64,000 nt of DNA, from assembly GCA_021234155.1 (NCBI GenBank), contig JAJEKV010000013.1, positions 6,142,187-6,206,186 of the forward strand, given 5' to 3'. This document shows positions 32,417 to 45,600 of the stretch, one piece after another. Position numbers and translations under genes: made by a program. The stretch is from Isoetes taiwanensis (Eukaryota > Streptophyta > Lycopodiopsida > Isoetales > Isoetaceae). The number at the start of each line of letters is the position of its first letter. The stretch's first letter is position 1. The notes beneath the pieces are model-generated. The model was given only the letters and a program-made list of their open reading frames with translations. It ran no database searches and was not told where the DNA came from.

Positions 32417-33896
32417 ATGAAATTTGGTAAGCGCTACACAGAGTATGTGGAACGAGAGGCCCGCTTATGGCTTAATGATTGTTCGTACGTAGAATTTAAG
32501 CGTTACAAGAAGCTGTTCAAGAAGTGTGGGAATAAGAAAATTTTTGAAGCAATCGACAGTGGTGGAAAGCACGCATTATTGGATGCATCTGATTGTCCTT
32601 CTCCTTGTTCAGGTCTGCACCTGAATTTACAAAAACTAGCACCTTGTGTAGCATAAGTTTCTTTTATTTTGTATGTTTACAAATTAAAGTTTATTGCTTA
32701 AGTTGTGGCCAGTATTTCTGAGGAAAGCAGGCTGATTGGAAGTTGTTACTAAAGCTTTTATTTGACATTGAACAGTATGTGATGGAAATTTTTTTCCAAA
32801 GCTTATGCAAGAGGTTTCAGCTGTATTGGGTTGTTTCAATGCTCATGCACAACGATTGCTGGATGTACATCTTGCATCTGGATTCCAGAAGCTGTACCTC
32901 CGATTTAGGAACAAATATTCAAGGAATCATAATGCTCTTATAGAAGAAGGACGCATTTTAGTCAATTATGCATCTATGAATTCCACTGCAATCAGAAAAA
33001 TATTGAAGAAATATGATAAGGTGTGCTTTGTTACTTTTCCTTTCAGTAATTGATATTTAAGTGTTCAGTAAAAAAAGTGCCTATCCTGAATACCTTTTCT
33101 TAAATTTGATCAGATTCATTGTTCAGGAGCAGGCCGTGAATTTAAAGCTCGGCTACAAGCTATGCATGTAGAACTTTTGCAATCTCCATGGTTAGTTGAG
33201 CTCAGCGCTCTTCATATCAACCTGAGGTATTCCGACAGTAACACAACTCCATCCCTGCCAGAGGGATTTACAGACTGTTACTGGAAACTTGAAGATGATA
33301 AACCTACTATTTGTTGTACCATGCAAGATTCTATGTCATTTGAGATAGATCTTGCATGCGCAATCTGTTTGGTAAGTTAAAAGTCTCATGTGAGTATAAA
33401 TTCTCATGTTTTATGTGATAGTAAAAGTGTTGCATGTTTTTACTGCAGGAGACAGTGTTTGATCCAATTGCGCTTGGATGTGGCCATATATTTTGTAACA
33501 GCTGTGCTTGCTCTGCAGCATATGTGCCAACTATTCATGGAACAAAATCTGCTAGTGGCAACTCAAAATACCCATTGTGTAGACCGGTATATATTCCTTT
33601 TCCTCTAGCATAGTGAAGTTGTTTTGGAGATCAAAGTTGACCTATATTTGTCTAATACAGGCAGGGGTGTACCTGGATGCAGTCCACCTAACTGAAGTTA
33701 GTCTCTTGATAAGACGCAAGTAGGAATCAGTTTTTGCATTGAAACAACTGTTTTTTTTCTTTCTTTAGCATGTTTCTGATCCGCAAACAGGTGCAAGGAT
33801 TATTGGGAAGAGCGGTCGAAGAGAGAGAGGTTAGAGTGTGTTCAACAAGCAAAGGAACATTGGGACAAACAGCTACAGGCTGTCATGGGATTTTAG
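32417..33896 (+). CDS. NLA: SPX-RING E3 ubiquitin ligase, NLA/BAH1-like
   Basis: Six exons can be placed with GT-AG junctions and consistent phase: 32417-32612, 32776-33020, 33114-33371, 33449-33586, 33661-33719 and 33791-33896. The total is 1002 bases, 333 residues, close to Arabidopsis NLA (335). The start [12 protein letters not shown] and the helix YKKLFKKC are the SPX domain, which senses inositol pyrophosphates. The RING starts [21 protein letters not shown]. The end, [15 protein letters not shown]...AKEHWDKQ, matches the conserved NLA C-terminus. In flowering plants NLA marks PHT1 phosphate transporters for degradation at the plasma membrane and controls nitrate and phosphate balance. 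One oddity: the seventh RING zinc ligand, Cys in 'KCPLC', is Tyr here (KYPLC, TAC codon). The frame is open upstream to an ATG at 32114, but that extension is not SPX-like. Confidence 0.92.
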
Positions 33897-35000
33897 ATTA
33901 CATCATGGATAGTAGCTGGGCTCATTATAAGCATTCATTTTACACAAATTTATGGAGCATTTTTAAGGGCGGTCTGCATCCAAAATGAGTTACATTTTAA
34001 TAATTGATCATTTAAATCATACAGGTGAATTGAGCATGTCATTCATTTTAGTGTCTAATAGCCATTGGCAAGGAGCTGATATCTTTTTATTGTTAACAGT
34101 TCCTCAAAGAAGCCGAAAACCTTTGTGCCTAGGAAGCCACAATGATGGAGCAAAATATTTGTTTTGTTTGTTGTTCTTCTAAGCAAAGCTAGAGCTTTGT
34201 TTCTGAAACAGGTATTTCTTTTTTCTTGCTTCCAGTGCTTCCTACTTTGATGGCTACACCATGCTTAAACTTAAAAGGCAGTTTTGTGCAGGGATATAAA
34301 TTTCTTTTGTACTCAGCAGCAATGAAACAGGAACAGACCATCGCCAGTTAATGGAACTCATCTTCGGAGTAGTTTGCCAAAAATTTAAGACGGAATCTAC
34401 TGAGATCATGTCGTGGATGATCTCTTTGGAAAAGGCATGCATTGTTTGGAAGATTCAACATGCTGTTTCTCATAGATAAGCCTATGTTAGCGCTTTCATT
34501 TCTCTCTAGCACATCGTTTTGATATAGACTTGCTTATTTGCAAGCAAACAGGAATAGTGAGGAGAAAGTCTATGTAGAATGACAAGGAAATGCTGGTAAT
34601 GAGAGTATAAATGCTAATATCTACCCCCTCTCCCCCCCTTCTTTTTGCATCATGGTATGGTGGGAGATTAAAGGCTATATATTGTACAAGTTTTGGACCA
34701 TGAGCATTACATTCTCAAGCTTTAAAGCCTGAGAAGTAGAGAATTTTAAGATAGACTGATAGATATGATTTTTGTGTCATAGAGATGGAAGTTGAAATGT
34801 AAATTGCAGATTTATCGAGCAAATTTAATATGAACCTGCCATAAATAGACAACCAATAAAGTTTGCACAATCATTTGTGTATTGGTGGAGGGCATTCACA
34901 CGGCATATGATTATTGTGGAGTATTGAATTGTATTCTAGTTCGTATAAATATAGAGTTTTGAGGTGCTTAGTGTTGTTTTCTGAGGTGCTTATAAAATCA
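33897..35000. other. 3' flank of the NLA-like gene; no further gene recognised
   Basis: The stretch probably includes the NLA 3' UTR. No other coding region is supported on either strand. Confidence 0.4.
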
Positions 35001-35018
35001 TATTCTATTCTATTCTAT
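35001..35018 (+). repeat. Short (TTCTA)n LINE tail remnant
   Basis: The text 'ataaaatcatattctattc' is the same junction as at 1262-1280, but with only about three repeat units. It marks an extremely truncated copy of the same LINE family. Confidence 0.55.
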
Positions 35019-36365
35019 AATGTTTCCACAATAAAAAAGGGTATTTTTGTAACATATGATTTTTGAAGGTTTATTGTGGTATTCGTATTGAAATACGTAT
35101 AAAAATGATGCTAGCTTTGAGAAACCAACGTGGAATTCTTTTGGAGAAGGTGCGAGGGGGTCCTTTTTTTCCGGATAGGATTCGTGCATGGGGGTGCACG
35201 AGTTGTCGATCGGTCACGGCCGATTCTAAATCCATTTGTTTTAGGTGTCGCATCGGTTTGCTTGGTGTCGCCAAGCCCATTTTAAATCGAAAGATGCGGA
35301 TGCCGATTCCCAATTATTGGCCGATGTCTTTGTATCGGGGTTTGTGCGGTATTTTTTGGGCGAAAGCAAGAAGAGGCGGCGACACGCATAATCTTCCCGA
35401 TAGCGATGTGGCGAAATTGGTGCCCCGCCGGTTTTCTGATCTTTTGTTGGGTCATTTCTAAGGATTGCGTTAACCCCACCTGCATCTAACCAAGTTTCTC
35501 TTAGTTTTTATTCCCAAAAATCGTATGAAATGGAGCGCATACAAGAGCTTTTTGTGTTTCGAGTTATGTACTCTTCAAATTCTCTTCAAATTGGGGTTTT
35601 TGTTTCAAAAATCCCCTGTTTTACTCTTCAAAAAACAGAGATTTTGATGGAACAAACTCCCTGTTTGTTTCTTCTGATGCTTTCGGCCCGCTCTTTGGAA
35701 TTTGCTATGTTTATCGGTTTCTCCATACTATTTTGGGCTTAATCCACTTGATTCCCAGCAAAATTTTGCCTCTTTATAGCAAATCATTTGAGATTTATTC
35801 TGGAATTCGTTAACCCCAATCTGATGCAGATCCTTACCTTTGTTCTTTTTTCCATTGCATCGCTGCAACTGAGATGTCCTACATAGCTTATAGAGGATCT
35901 GGCAATGCTAATTGGCAGCCATTTTGTGATTCCTACAGTAATTTCTGTGAAAAAATAAGGATCTTCATCGTCTGCTCTGGAGTAATTATGTTGCCTGTAT
36001 CTGCAGCTATTTGAGCCCATATCCTTTATCTCAACTTCATCGTTCAAAAATAGAAAGTAGTTTTTTTGGTTGAGTTTTATGTTTCATGTGCTAATAACTG
36101 TAAATTATTTTGCTGGTGCATATATAATGTTGTTGATTATATCAACATTTATCTTGTGGTTCCCATAGGTAAGCCTTGAGCATTGGATTGGAACTGGGGT
36201 TCGATTCACCAGGCTCATGTGATGGTGGAATCCTGTTCATATGTTTGAGTTCTAAAGTGTTGGGCTGTATTACTGTGACATTGTACTGTATGATTGGGCA
36301 AACATTATATTGTATACAGATGCCAAAATACTATTTTAACCAATGGTTGATCGTTTCCTAGTGCC
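35019..36365. other. No gene recognised; GC-richer island at 35140-35460
   Basis: A 132-codon frame at 35063-35461 has an unusual composition and no domain. Both strands are open for part of it, as expected of GC-rich sequence by chance. I do not call a gene. Confidence 0.4.
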
Positions 36366-36535
36366 CCCTTTAAAATCGAGTCAATAGGCGGTTTATTTCG
36401 AGAAGGACCTCGGAGATGGCGGCGGGGATGCGTGGAGGGGAATATGCTATGAAATTACCCACGATCAAGGGCTCGAAACCATAATACATGCTTATTATCA
36501 AGAGTTATTTGCGGAGGTTTTTGTGTGAATGGTGA
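36366..36535 (+). pseudogene. Possible LINE pre-RT fragment
   Basis: Near 36458-36530 the + strand reads ...THDQGLETIIHAYYQELFAEVFV, like the 'YYqeLF' segment between nuclease and RT in LINE proteins. It abuts the tail of the next LINE. The match is short. Confidence 0.35.
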
Positions 36536-37892
36536 AAAGGCGGGAATAGAATAGGAATAGAATAGAATAGAATAGAATAGAATATATAGAATATACATTA
36601 ACGTCCCTCGGTGCGTGAGGCCCGGACTTTGTAGCATCTCTGCGAGCTCCCAAAATTTAGGGTCTTGCCAACAACGAGCGCCGCGGGTTTATGTAGCCTT
36701 CTAGCGGGCTTCTCTTGTTCTTTTTGATACGCATCGTGCTTTTTAGTTGGCTTCTTTGGCCATACACAATGCATCGTTATCAGCGACTTTGAGCTGTCCT
36801 TTGTGAGCCTCTCGATTAAGCCTCGGTAGTGCTTCTCGGATTATGAGACCCTTTTCTTTGTGCACCCGGTGTCTAATTATCATTTCTTTTATAGCTTTCG
36901 CTACATCGTAAGCGTCTCTTCTTTGTCCATCAGTCTTTGGGAGTGGGAGGTCCCACGACCTTATTAAATTTGGACCTTATCTGCGTAGGCCGGACATTCT
37001 TTGACCATATACGCCGTCTTCTATTTTGCACGTATCACATAGCGGCATATTAAGCTCGATCTGTCTACCTTTCTCCACCTATCCTTCTCAATTCGGAGAT
37101 CGTGGCTCCCCATTACGAACCTAGCTAGTGTTGCTCTGTTGCCTCTACACAGCGGTGCGGCTTTTTGTATGTAACATGTCCTATATCGTCACTGTGGGTT
37201 GAAGGTTCCCAATAGCCATTCCACTTCGGACACGTATCTTTGTGCCGACCCGACTTCTCATTGCCTGTTTCGTCCATTCTTTGTCCCATCCCTTTGCTTG
37301 TATAATCTGATTTAATTGCATCCCCATGCTTGCCGAGTCCATCTCGCCACATCGTTAAACCATCCCTTGCCTTTTACTATGTGTTGTTTCTTTGATTCCT
37401 CCATCGCCCGATGTGATAACTTATCCTCTTTCCCATAAGCTGTTATCCTTTATTAGGTACCTCCTTTGTTCTTTCCATGCTCTCACCTCCATTGGGTTTT
37501 TCTCTGTTTTCATATATGATTGTTGCTAATGATGTACTGTCTTCTTCACGGAATTCTGTCAGTGCCATTGTCTCGATATCCCTTCTGTTTCTCCCACTTT
37601 TTCTCTGTGTCGGACCTGGTCCCCACGTTTCACATCCAGGTATAATTGCGTCGATGCTACTAGTGTGCTAAATAGATATGTTTTGATTTCCGGTTGGTGA
37701 TTTGTTATTACTACAATAATTCATCATGGTGTAATAGTTTCCCATTCTTTTTGGAATCTGCTTTATGCGCCCTTTTGACCATTTCCCCGCCATGTGATGT
37801 CATATCGGTTTTTGTATCATGTGGTTTCCTCTAGCTCTCGCCCCTTGTACTTGAAGGGCTTGTGTTTTAGATCTTTGTCACCCAGAAGGTCA

Positions 37893-38822
37893 CTATTTTT
37901 GTCTTGTCGGGTTATTTGTTAATCCTGTCTCCAAACAGAACTCTTCTAGTAACTCTAGCATTCTGTGCATTCCTTTGACTTTGGTTGCCATCATACCTAA
38001 GTCGTCTGCATATAGCATGATTGGAACTTTCGTTCTCCCTATCATTGGTGCTTCCTTATCCCCCTCTTTCTCCTCTAAGAATTCCTGTAGGGCATCTATG
38101 TATATCCCAAAAAGCGTGGGTGATAACGGGCATCCTTGCTTTACTCCTGTGTCGCAATCTATTGCTTCCCCTCCCCCTTCCATCTTGGCATATACCTTTT
38201 GGTATAGCCTTGCGATTGATCCTACCAACCCATCTGGTGCTCTTAATCCTATCAGTCTCAGAATGAGCTTATCTCTGGGTACTGTGTTGAACGCCTTCTT
38301 AAAGTCCACGAAGCAGCATATGATTTTCCTATTGTTCTCCTTTGCCTGTTCTATCATTATTCTTAGGGTCACTAGATGATCCGTAGTCGAGTACTCTGGT
38401 CGGAACCCGGCCTGGCCTTGTGCTCTGAGTTTCCCTGTCTCTGCCCAACTCTTCAGTTTTTGGTCTAGTGTTTTCCCGAACCATTTTGCAAATACTGAGC
38501 TAACCATGATGGTTCTATAGTTGCTCGGCTCCTCTCTGTTTCCTCCTTTATGGAGCGGAATTACCTTGTTGTACTGCCATCTCTCTGGGAGACCTGAGTG
38601 TATCACCTCATTGAATATTTCTGTAATTATTCCTACTATCTGTGTTTGTACACTTTTTAACATCTCCGCTGTTAGCCCGTATAAGTCCGGTGCTTTGTTA
38701 TTCGCCATCTTGCTTAGTGCCCATGTGACCTCTTCTTTGGAGAAAGAAGGCTTGTGTCGGCCTTCTGGGGCCCAGTTAGTGCCGCCCACATCTTGTATAG
38801 GCGTTCCAGATATTTTGTCCAA
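37893..38822 (-). pseudogene. LINE reverse transcriptase domain
   Basis: The 309-codon frame runs from the RT thumb-side linker SKMANNKAPDLYGLTAEML through NYRTIMVSS, QAGFRPEYSTTDH, the catalytic CFVDFKKAFNTVPRDKL, VKQGCPLSPTLFGIYIDAL and LYADDLGMMA. It ends within the RT thumb by a frameshift near 37893. All three catalytic Asp positions are kept. It overlaps the endonuclease frame in another phase, so one shift separates them. Confidence 0.88.
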
Positions 38823-39838
38823 TCTATTTCTGGTTCCTTTTCTCCCATCTCTTCACCTGTTGATGTCCCTGCCTTTGCCCTTGAACCTTTTTTCATATTG
38901 TTCCAGAATTTCTTAGGCCGTTTTTCCAAATCCTCTGCTAGTCCCCATTGATGGTTTTTCAGGTCATGAGCTTTCTTCCTTTTCAGTATTTTGACATATT
39001 TTTTCCTTTCATCTTTGTATGCCTCAGTTCCTCTCGCTTGTTTGACTTTCTTCCTCTGTTCCACGCATGCCTCATCGAACCATTTTGATCTCCGAAATGC
39101 TATAGGTCTTTTCCCTCCATCTTTCCTTCCAAATGCTGTTTTTGCTGCTTCTTCCAAGAGGTCATTCATGTCGTTCCCTCTGTCTTTCATTCCCGTTCCC
39201 CATTCTTTGTCTCTCATTCTTTTTACCACCGTGTTTTTGAATATTCCCACTCTGCTCTCTCTGAATTTGACTACAAGTTTCTTCTGCTTAGCTCCTCTTT
39301 GCCTTTCTTCTGCCCCTCCACTTGTTGCTCTTATTTTGAGCGTAATAGGTCTGTGGTTATCCCTTCCCCCTATCGGCCATTCTCCTAGCTCCATATCCCC
39401 AATTTCTCTTATTGCTTCCTCATTTGCTATCACATAGTCCACTATACTGTTTCCGTGTGCGTTTGTACTTGTAAACTGGCCTGAGGCGTGCCATTTTCTT
39501 AGACCGTTGCATATAATCAGCTCTGTAGCTGTACATACCTCTATCAAGGTTTCTCCTCTTGCTGTTACTTCTACTTTGTCTACTGTATTCCTCTGCCATT
39601 CGTCCCCTCTGCCGGCCTGTTTCCACTGTCCGTCCTCCTTGTCTATCCCTACTTTCTGTGCTTGTTCCTGCCCTGTCCTGGCATTTATGTCTCCTATTAT
39701 TATCAACGGTCCCTTATCCCTATGCTTCATGACTACTTCTCCCATGCTTAGTAATTCCAACTTATCACATTGCGGTGGGTAATACACTATCAATAAATAC
39801 AGTCTCTTATAGTCAAGCATTACAATATTCATAAGCAT
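38714..39838 (-). pseudogene. LINE endonuclease (C-terminal part) and RT linker
   Basis: The 374-codon frame carries the APE motifs LIVYYPPQ, LIIIGDINARTG, NSIVDYVIAN and GGRDNHRPITL. It then continues with a basic linker (FDEACVEQRKKVKQ). The N-terminal endonuclease motif lies in the preceding frame. It normally nicks target DNA to start reverse transcription. Confidence 0.85.
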
Positions 39839-39861
39839 ATATCTTTTATTAATGTCTGTTT

Positions 39862-40716
39862 CTAGAATACATGCTTTTCGACACTCCTATTTCTAATGTA
39901 GCGGGCTAGACTGCACTTCCTCTTCTGCCTTGTAATTCTTTTCTCTCCAACATTGAGCGGTGTGTACCCAGGTTCGTATGGTAGCCTCTTAGCTCTGTGC
40001 TCCCATGTCTCTACCAGACATATGATGTCTCGATCTCTTGCTTCGTGTAGGCGTTCTCCGTCATCCCAAGGGTATCCCGTGCGGTTCGATGCCGGATCAC
40101 TATTTCTTAGTCCTTTAGCCCCCCCCCCCCGGTATTCTATTTCGTGTCCTTTCCTCACCTGTCTCCTCGTCCTCGTCTCCTGATCTCCCCCTGTTTCCCT
40201 TGTCGGTATTATGTTTTGGTCTAGGTCTTTTCCGGCCTCTTTTCCGCTTCCCCAACCTAGCTGTGTCTGCGTGAGAATCTTGGGGGTAACTTCCCGGTCC
40301 ACTGATCTCGATGGTAGTGTTTCCTTTATCTGTATCTGATGTCCCTTTCCCGTCGTTGGATCCACTATGAGATTCCCGTCTTTCTTCAAGTTCTGTGAAT
40401 CCATCACTTCTCCTTGCGTTGCCTGATCCTGTGGAGCGTTCTCTCGCTCTCTTTTGAGGTATAGCTTCCCATTCTTTACCCCTGCTTGTATTCCCGCCCG
40501 ACTCAATTCTCTCACTTTTGCCAGTTCCTTGTGCAGACCCTGTCTCTGCATAGCTGTTAAAGCCTCTTGCACCTTGAGACCGTTCCTGAGCTTGAACCCC
40601 ACTCGGATAATTCTCTCCTTGGTTGCCATGTCCTTCAGGGTTATATTTATGTGCCTCGCCCTTCCTCTCCATGCACCCGCCCAAACTGCTTTCCGGAACA
40701 TCATGGATGCCTGCAC
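39862..40716 (-). pseudogene. LINE ORF1-like region running into the endonuclease start
   Basis: The first 95 residues (ARHINITLKDMATKERIIR, IQAGVKNGKLYLKRE) resemble the RNA-binding core of LINE ORF1 proteins. A long polar, charged linker follows. DRDIICLVETWEHRAKRLPYE near residue 230 is the start of an APE endonuclease, so the two proteins may be one frame. A frameshift near 39862 ends it. Confidence 0.7.
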
Positions 40717-40790
40717 TCAGTTATGTCCTCGAACGATGCACTGAGTTTTGCGCAGCAGAAAGCGTGGGATAATAGCGGAGATGTCAAGGG

Positions 40791-42600
40791 ATAGATTTTA
40801 TATGGACTATGAGTTGTTGAAAACTCGAGTTTCGAGTGTTGACCATTGTTACTGAAGTTGTCATAATCAAAGAAAGTTATTTATTATTTTAGTCTCAATT
40901 TTCTCTGTGTTGATTTTCAAGTGTTAAATGCCTTAGGGGCATTTTAACTTCTCACAATTTGGAACAAAAGTGCATTCTTCTGTAAAGAGATTATCCGGGA
41001 AGAATATGTTCACAATTAAGTTTTTCCAAGGCTTAAAGAAAGGACTTTCAAGAAAACCACTTGTTAATCGATCCCCATGCTTCAAAATTGTGAAACCATC
41101 CATGTGAAGATCACGAGATTCGTAGAGTAATGGTATATGTCTTCTACATGACCGACAGAATGAATGGTGGCTAGAATGCTCAGTAGAGATGAATTTTTGA
41201 GATCAGGCTTCAATTTTGGGAAGAAGAGGGTTTGAACTGAAAAACTTCTTTTTCAAGAAAATAGGCGCTCATAACTCTACACTAGCCTTTACTTATAATT
41301 ACAGGATTTTTAAGAGAAAATCCTCTAAAATTTGCTGGATTTTACGTATTTTCTTACAAAATTTAATCAATATTTTTCCTACATTTACTCTAAATACCGA
41401 ATTTTTCCAACTTTGGTGCGTTTACTTGAAATACCGATTTTTTTCAACTTTGAGCTGAAATTTTAGGGAGAAAATCTCCCAATTTCGACCCCATGTTGTT
41501 ACAAACTTTGGACTTCACCACAACCCTTTATTGCATCAAGCACTAAACTTCCCCTCCCTTGGAGTCCCTGACTCCCCACTAGTGCACAACAAAACCCCTG
41601 GCTCTGTCAGATGCTATCTAGAATCACCGCAAAATAATAGTTTAAGCAAGATTGCTCTTGTGGAGAAATAGTAAATTGTATTTACATCGTCTATACTAGA
41701 TTTGTATTAGCTAAAATGTATTTTGCAGATCTTGTGGCCAACATTTTTTGGTGGTATGCTGTTGATGAATTTTGCCCATAGGTGTTAATGTTGCGCATTG
41801 ATTTTCTCTACTTAGTACATATATCATTTTGTTTTAGCACATAAGGGGCAATTTGAAAAGAATAAATGCGAAGAATAAGGAGCTGTTGGTCTGTCTCCTT
41901 ACTTTATAAAGCATTGTTGTAGTCACATTTTTAAGTCCATAGTGTCGATATCCCATCTAGAATTGCTTTGGACAAGCATAGGCAGAGCATGCAATTGTGC
42001 TTCCTACAATTATTTTAGTCATGAACTATGAGAACTTCTGGGCTATGAAAATGAATCACTATGTTTATATACCATTCAGAAGACTCGATATTAAACAAGA
42101 GAGATCCAACATGAAATAACAAAACAAAAAACATGCAAACACACTCTTGGCCCACCGGAGGGCAACCCTCCGTGCGCATCACCTTGTTGGACTCGATTAC
42201 GTGGCCTCCTTGCCATGTAGGATGTCGACCAAATATGGTGGATATGGCTGGATATGGTGGAAGATGAGAGAGAAAGAGAGGGAGGGAGGGATGGAGGGAG
42301 AGAGAAGGTATTTTAACCATATTTACTCAATAAGCTCGTATTGTAACTCCTATATTAATCTTGTTAATTTGGAAGTTTCCGGTTTGACCGAAAATGTTTT
42401 TAGTTTTTTTTTTAAGGTTGTTTTCCAATAGTTTTAAGGGGTTTACCTGCCAGAAAGAATTCTCGATTTCCCAAAAATCGAGATGCATTTCTTTAATGAT
42501 TTTATGCCTTCTTGAGAAAAAAGAAAATATGATGGAGGTGCTTATCCACATCCTATCCTGGCAATCGAGCGTGCATGTCGGCCACGCCTTTTCATTTTCA
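40791..42600. other. No gene recognised; GA-rich run at 42266-42306
   Basis: The sequence is AT-rich. A perfect short hairpin GGAGGGCAACCCTCC lies at 42157-42171, and a GAGAGAGG-type purine run at 42266-42306. A frame at 42394-42753 has no recognisable domain. Confidence 0.4.
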
Positions 42601-45600
42601 AGCTTCATAATAAGTCATTTCTTCCAGTTGCAGTTTCATGGCATCCTTCATCGTGGATCGAAAAGGGATTTTGGTGCCATCAAAGGATTTTATCATTTTG
42701 GAAATAGATACATCCGGCTCTATCTTGCAGTTCCGGCCACTGGATTCACTTAAATACGGTACCTTCAAAAGCTTTTGATATTCATCAATTTATTATGTTT
42801 GTACAGTGTTTTGGCCCCCTTTCTATCCCGTACATGCATCTATTTGTATCCACAATGGCTATGGCAAGCGGAATCTGGCGTGAATGTTTCGAGATTTAAC
42901 TTTGTATAAGCTATGCCTCACTGTTAGGCTCTGATATTTGTTCTTTGCAAAGTTTGATTGGCCACAGATTCCATTTGGTAATATATGGTCGTTATTAGGG
43001 TAAAGGAATGTCATCCTTGGTGCGCCCTTATCTTCTGTTTAAAATTTTTGCATGAATTCTGAATATTTGTCACTTGAGGATTTAACTGGAATTCCTGTGA
43101 TATCTCAGTATTTAGATGCTACTGTCTGGAAGATTAAAATTTATTATCATTAAACATGAACAGGGTTTGTAAAGGTAGGTTGTAGCTGTAGCTATAGGTA
43201 GAGGATTTTATCTCTTGGTTAGGACCGATCTTTGATTGGAATATTACATAGTGGCATTATTTCGATGATTGCAGGCAAGCGGTAATTTGAGAACATGTCG
43301 GAATTTCCAACAGCAGCAATTTGATCCTTCCAAAAATCATCCTGAGGCATGTAAATGTCATTCAGCCCATTTTGGTGGTAAGGTCTGCCACTTATATGGT
43401 AGTTATTATTATTGTCATGAAAATATGAAAATCTTCTAATCAAGGTATTTCTTTCCCCTTTTCTCTAAGGTTGTTTATAGTGATTACAGGAGGATCTTTG
43501 ACATGCATTGATACCATATGTCATTAAGGACACACAGCTTAATTTGTGCTTATTGAACATATCTGAACTTGATGGCTCTCGAAGCAAATAAGGGTTTACA
43601 TTACAAGGTGGAGTATAGAAATATTGTCTGTGATTTCATTGTTTGTTGGCTTTCACAATCGTATGCATCTTTATTTGTAGGTTTTGCAACCAGATATGCA
43701 GCCCCCTTTTTCAAATATGAGATTGATCTTACAGTATTCTTTGAAGACATAACCTTATTGCCCTGGTACGTTTTCATTCATTTGCTTCCCAAAAACTTTC
43801 TCGAGGTTCCTTGGGTCATAAGCGTGTTGTCCATGTTTTCCATAATTTGCAAGCCACTAAAGGTTATAAGGTAGAATTATGCTAAATAACGGTTTTGCCA
43901 GATATGGTTTATGGCTGAATACAGGGGCAGGTTTTAGGGGTACCATCACCAATCTGTTTTTGCTACTTAAGGGATATTAGAGCAATTCTATGCATACTCT
44001 ATATGTTTAGGCTAGGTTTCTTTGTTATGTACATGTTCCTATGCGGTCTCCAGGCATTGATGAGTTGGTGTTTTCTTGCTACTTAAGGGATATTAAAGCA
44101 ACTAGCAGTTTTCTTGACGACAAATATGAAGTCAGGCTTGGAAGTCTAAGTGAAGCAAGGGTTCAGGAAGGGGATTCTCAGCCAGGGCTGATTTCCAGGA
44201 TTCTTAGATTGTCACAGTATGTTCTTTCTCCCTTGCTTTTAATTGAAACATGGCCTGTAAATATAAATTTGTTGAAAGAATTTGCATCGTACATGATGCA
44301 TTGGGGCATCGATCTAGATTGCCATTCCACAGTTATAGGATTGTTGTCCTACGAAAAGGTTGATCTCTATATAAGCAGGCAACTGTAGCACTTCTGTTAT
44401 AGGTTGATCTCTATATAAGCAGGCAACTGTAGCACTTCTGTTATATAATTGAACTACAATACTGCTTTCATAATATTATGTTTTATCTATTAGAGAATAG
44501 ATGTTGTTGCTCTAAACTTTCTCTAACTCTTCCTATCATGCAGAACTGCAGAGCAAAGTGATCCTGGTAAGAGCACTTCTTTGTTATTTGTCTCCATGTC
44601 TAGGATTATCATGCTCTTTAGCTAGCTGGAAAAAACACATATGATCATCCATACAGCAGACTCTTATCCTACAAAATTAGAGGCAATGGTTTGTATGGGA
44701 GTCACAGACCAGTGCAGGCTAAAAATGATTCAACAGGATCAGGATCAGGTAGTAAAATTTATTGATTGCATCCAGTTGAAATTTGACTTGCCGAATTTGT
44801 CTATTAAGAGGGCCTGCATTTTTTATACGTTCTTTAGCAGCTATCTTCTTTGTCTAGGGTTGTTGCAGATGCAACCTCCAACATCAAACCCCATGGTGTT
44901 CTGGATTTGCTTTAGGCTCCAATATTGTATTGAGTCACTATGTGTAACTCATTGTTTGATGTCCATTTGTTCTTACATGTTGTCTATTTATTCTCGGTCA
45001 TTTTTTCCTTTCTTTGGTGTGATAGATTGCTTTTGAATTTGACTTATTTAAATAGATTTCTATCTTTTTGGTATCGACCCCAGTTATGCAATTTGCAGAT
45101 CTTAGCTGTAGGTAGAGCACTAATCAACTTTGCATGCAGGTCTATATATATGCATATACGTGTAAATTAAAGAGATATAGAAGCTATAGACTGTTGGAAT
45201 CAGGATACTCATCCCAAAATGCTGTGGATCCGTTGAAGGTGTCCTGCGTGAGCTTCTGCTAGCCTATATTTATATTTTAGAGATACATTTTAGGGATATA
45301 GGCATCTTTGTTAGTTGATTATTATTTAAATAAGCTTTGTTCATCTGGGTTCTATTTATGTTGGCAGGGCAGATTCGTGTCTTAAATTAACTCTTTCAAT
45401 TTCAAGCATAAACTATAAAGGTATTCTCTTCATCGTTTTTTATAAGGTAAATGCAAATATTCCAGATATTCTTCTTTTACATTTGTTGTTAGAGTCTGAT
45501 GATGTTCTAAATTTGGTTCAAGCGCATTTGTTCCAATCCTTATGTTTCTATGTCGCGCATAATATATTTTCGAAAATTTAATCTTATGCATTCTTTGCCA

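Larger units (their letters stand above)
36540..40790 (-). mobile_element. Nearly full-length LINE with (ATTCT)n tail
   Basis: On the minus strand the order is ORF1-like part, APE endonuclease, RT, Cys-containing C-terminal region, and a tail of about 45 bases of ATTCT repeats (36541-36590). The C-terminal part (37890-36600) is frameshifted and includes MPLCDTCKIEDG (about 37050). Frameshifts near 39850, 38800 and 37890 make this copy inactive, though long frames survive. The tail type is shared with the LINE at the left end of the window. Confidence 0.85.

Noticed and set aside
35063-35461. 132-residue protein
   Set aside because: It has no domain, the opposite strand is equally open, and composition follows a local GC-rich island.
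38021-39437. Several + strand frames of 60-150 residues
   Set aside because: They are antisense shadows of the LINE endonuclease and RT, with hydrophobic, low-complexity text.
42157-42171. GGAGGGCAACCCTCC hairpin as a third Helitron end
   Set aside because: No CTRR follows within 12 bases and the flanks do not match the two good Helitron ends.
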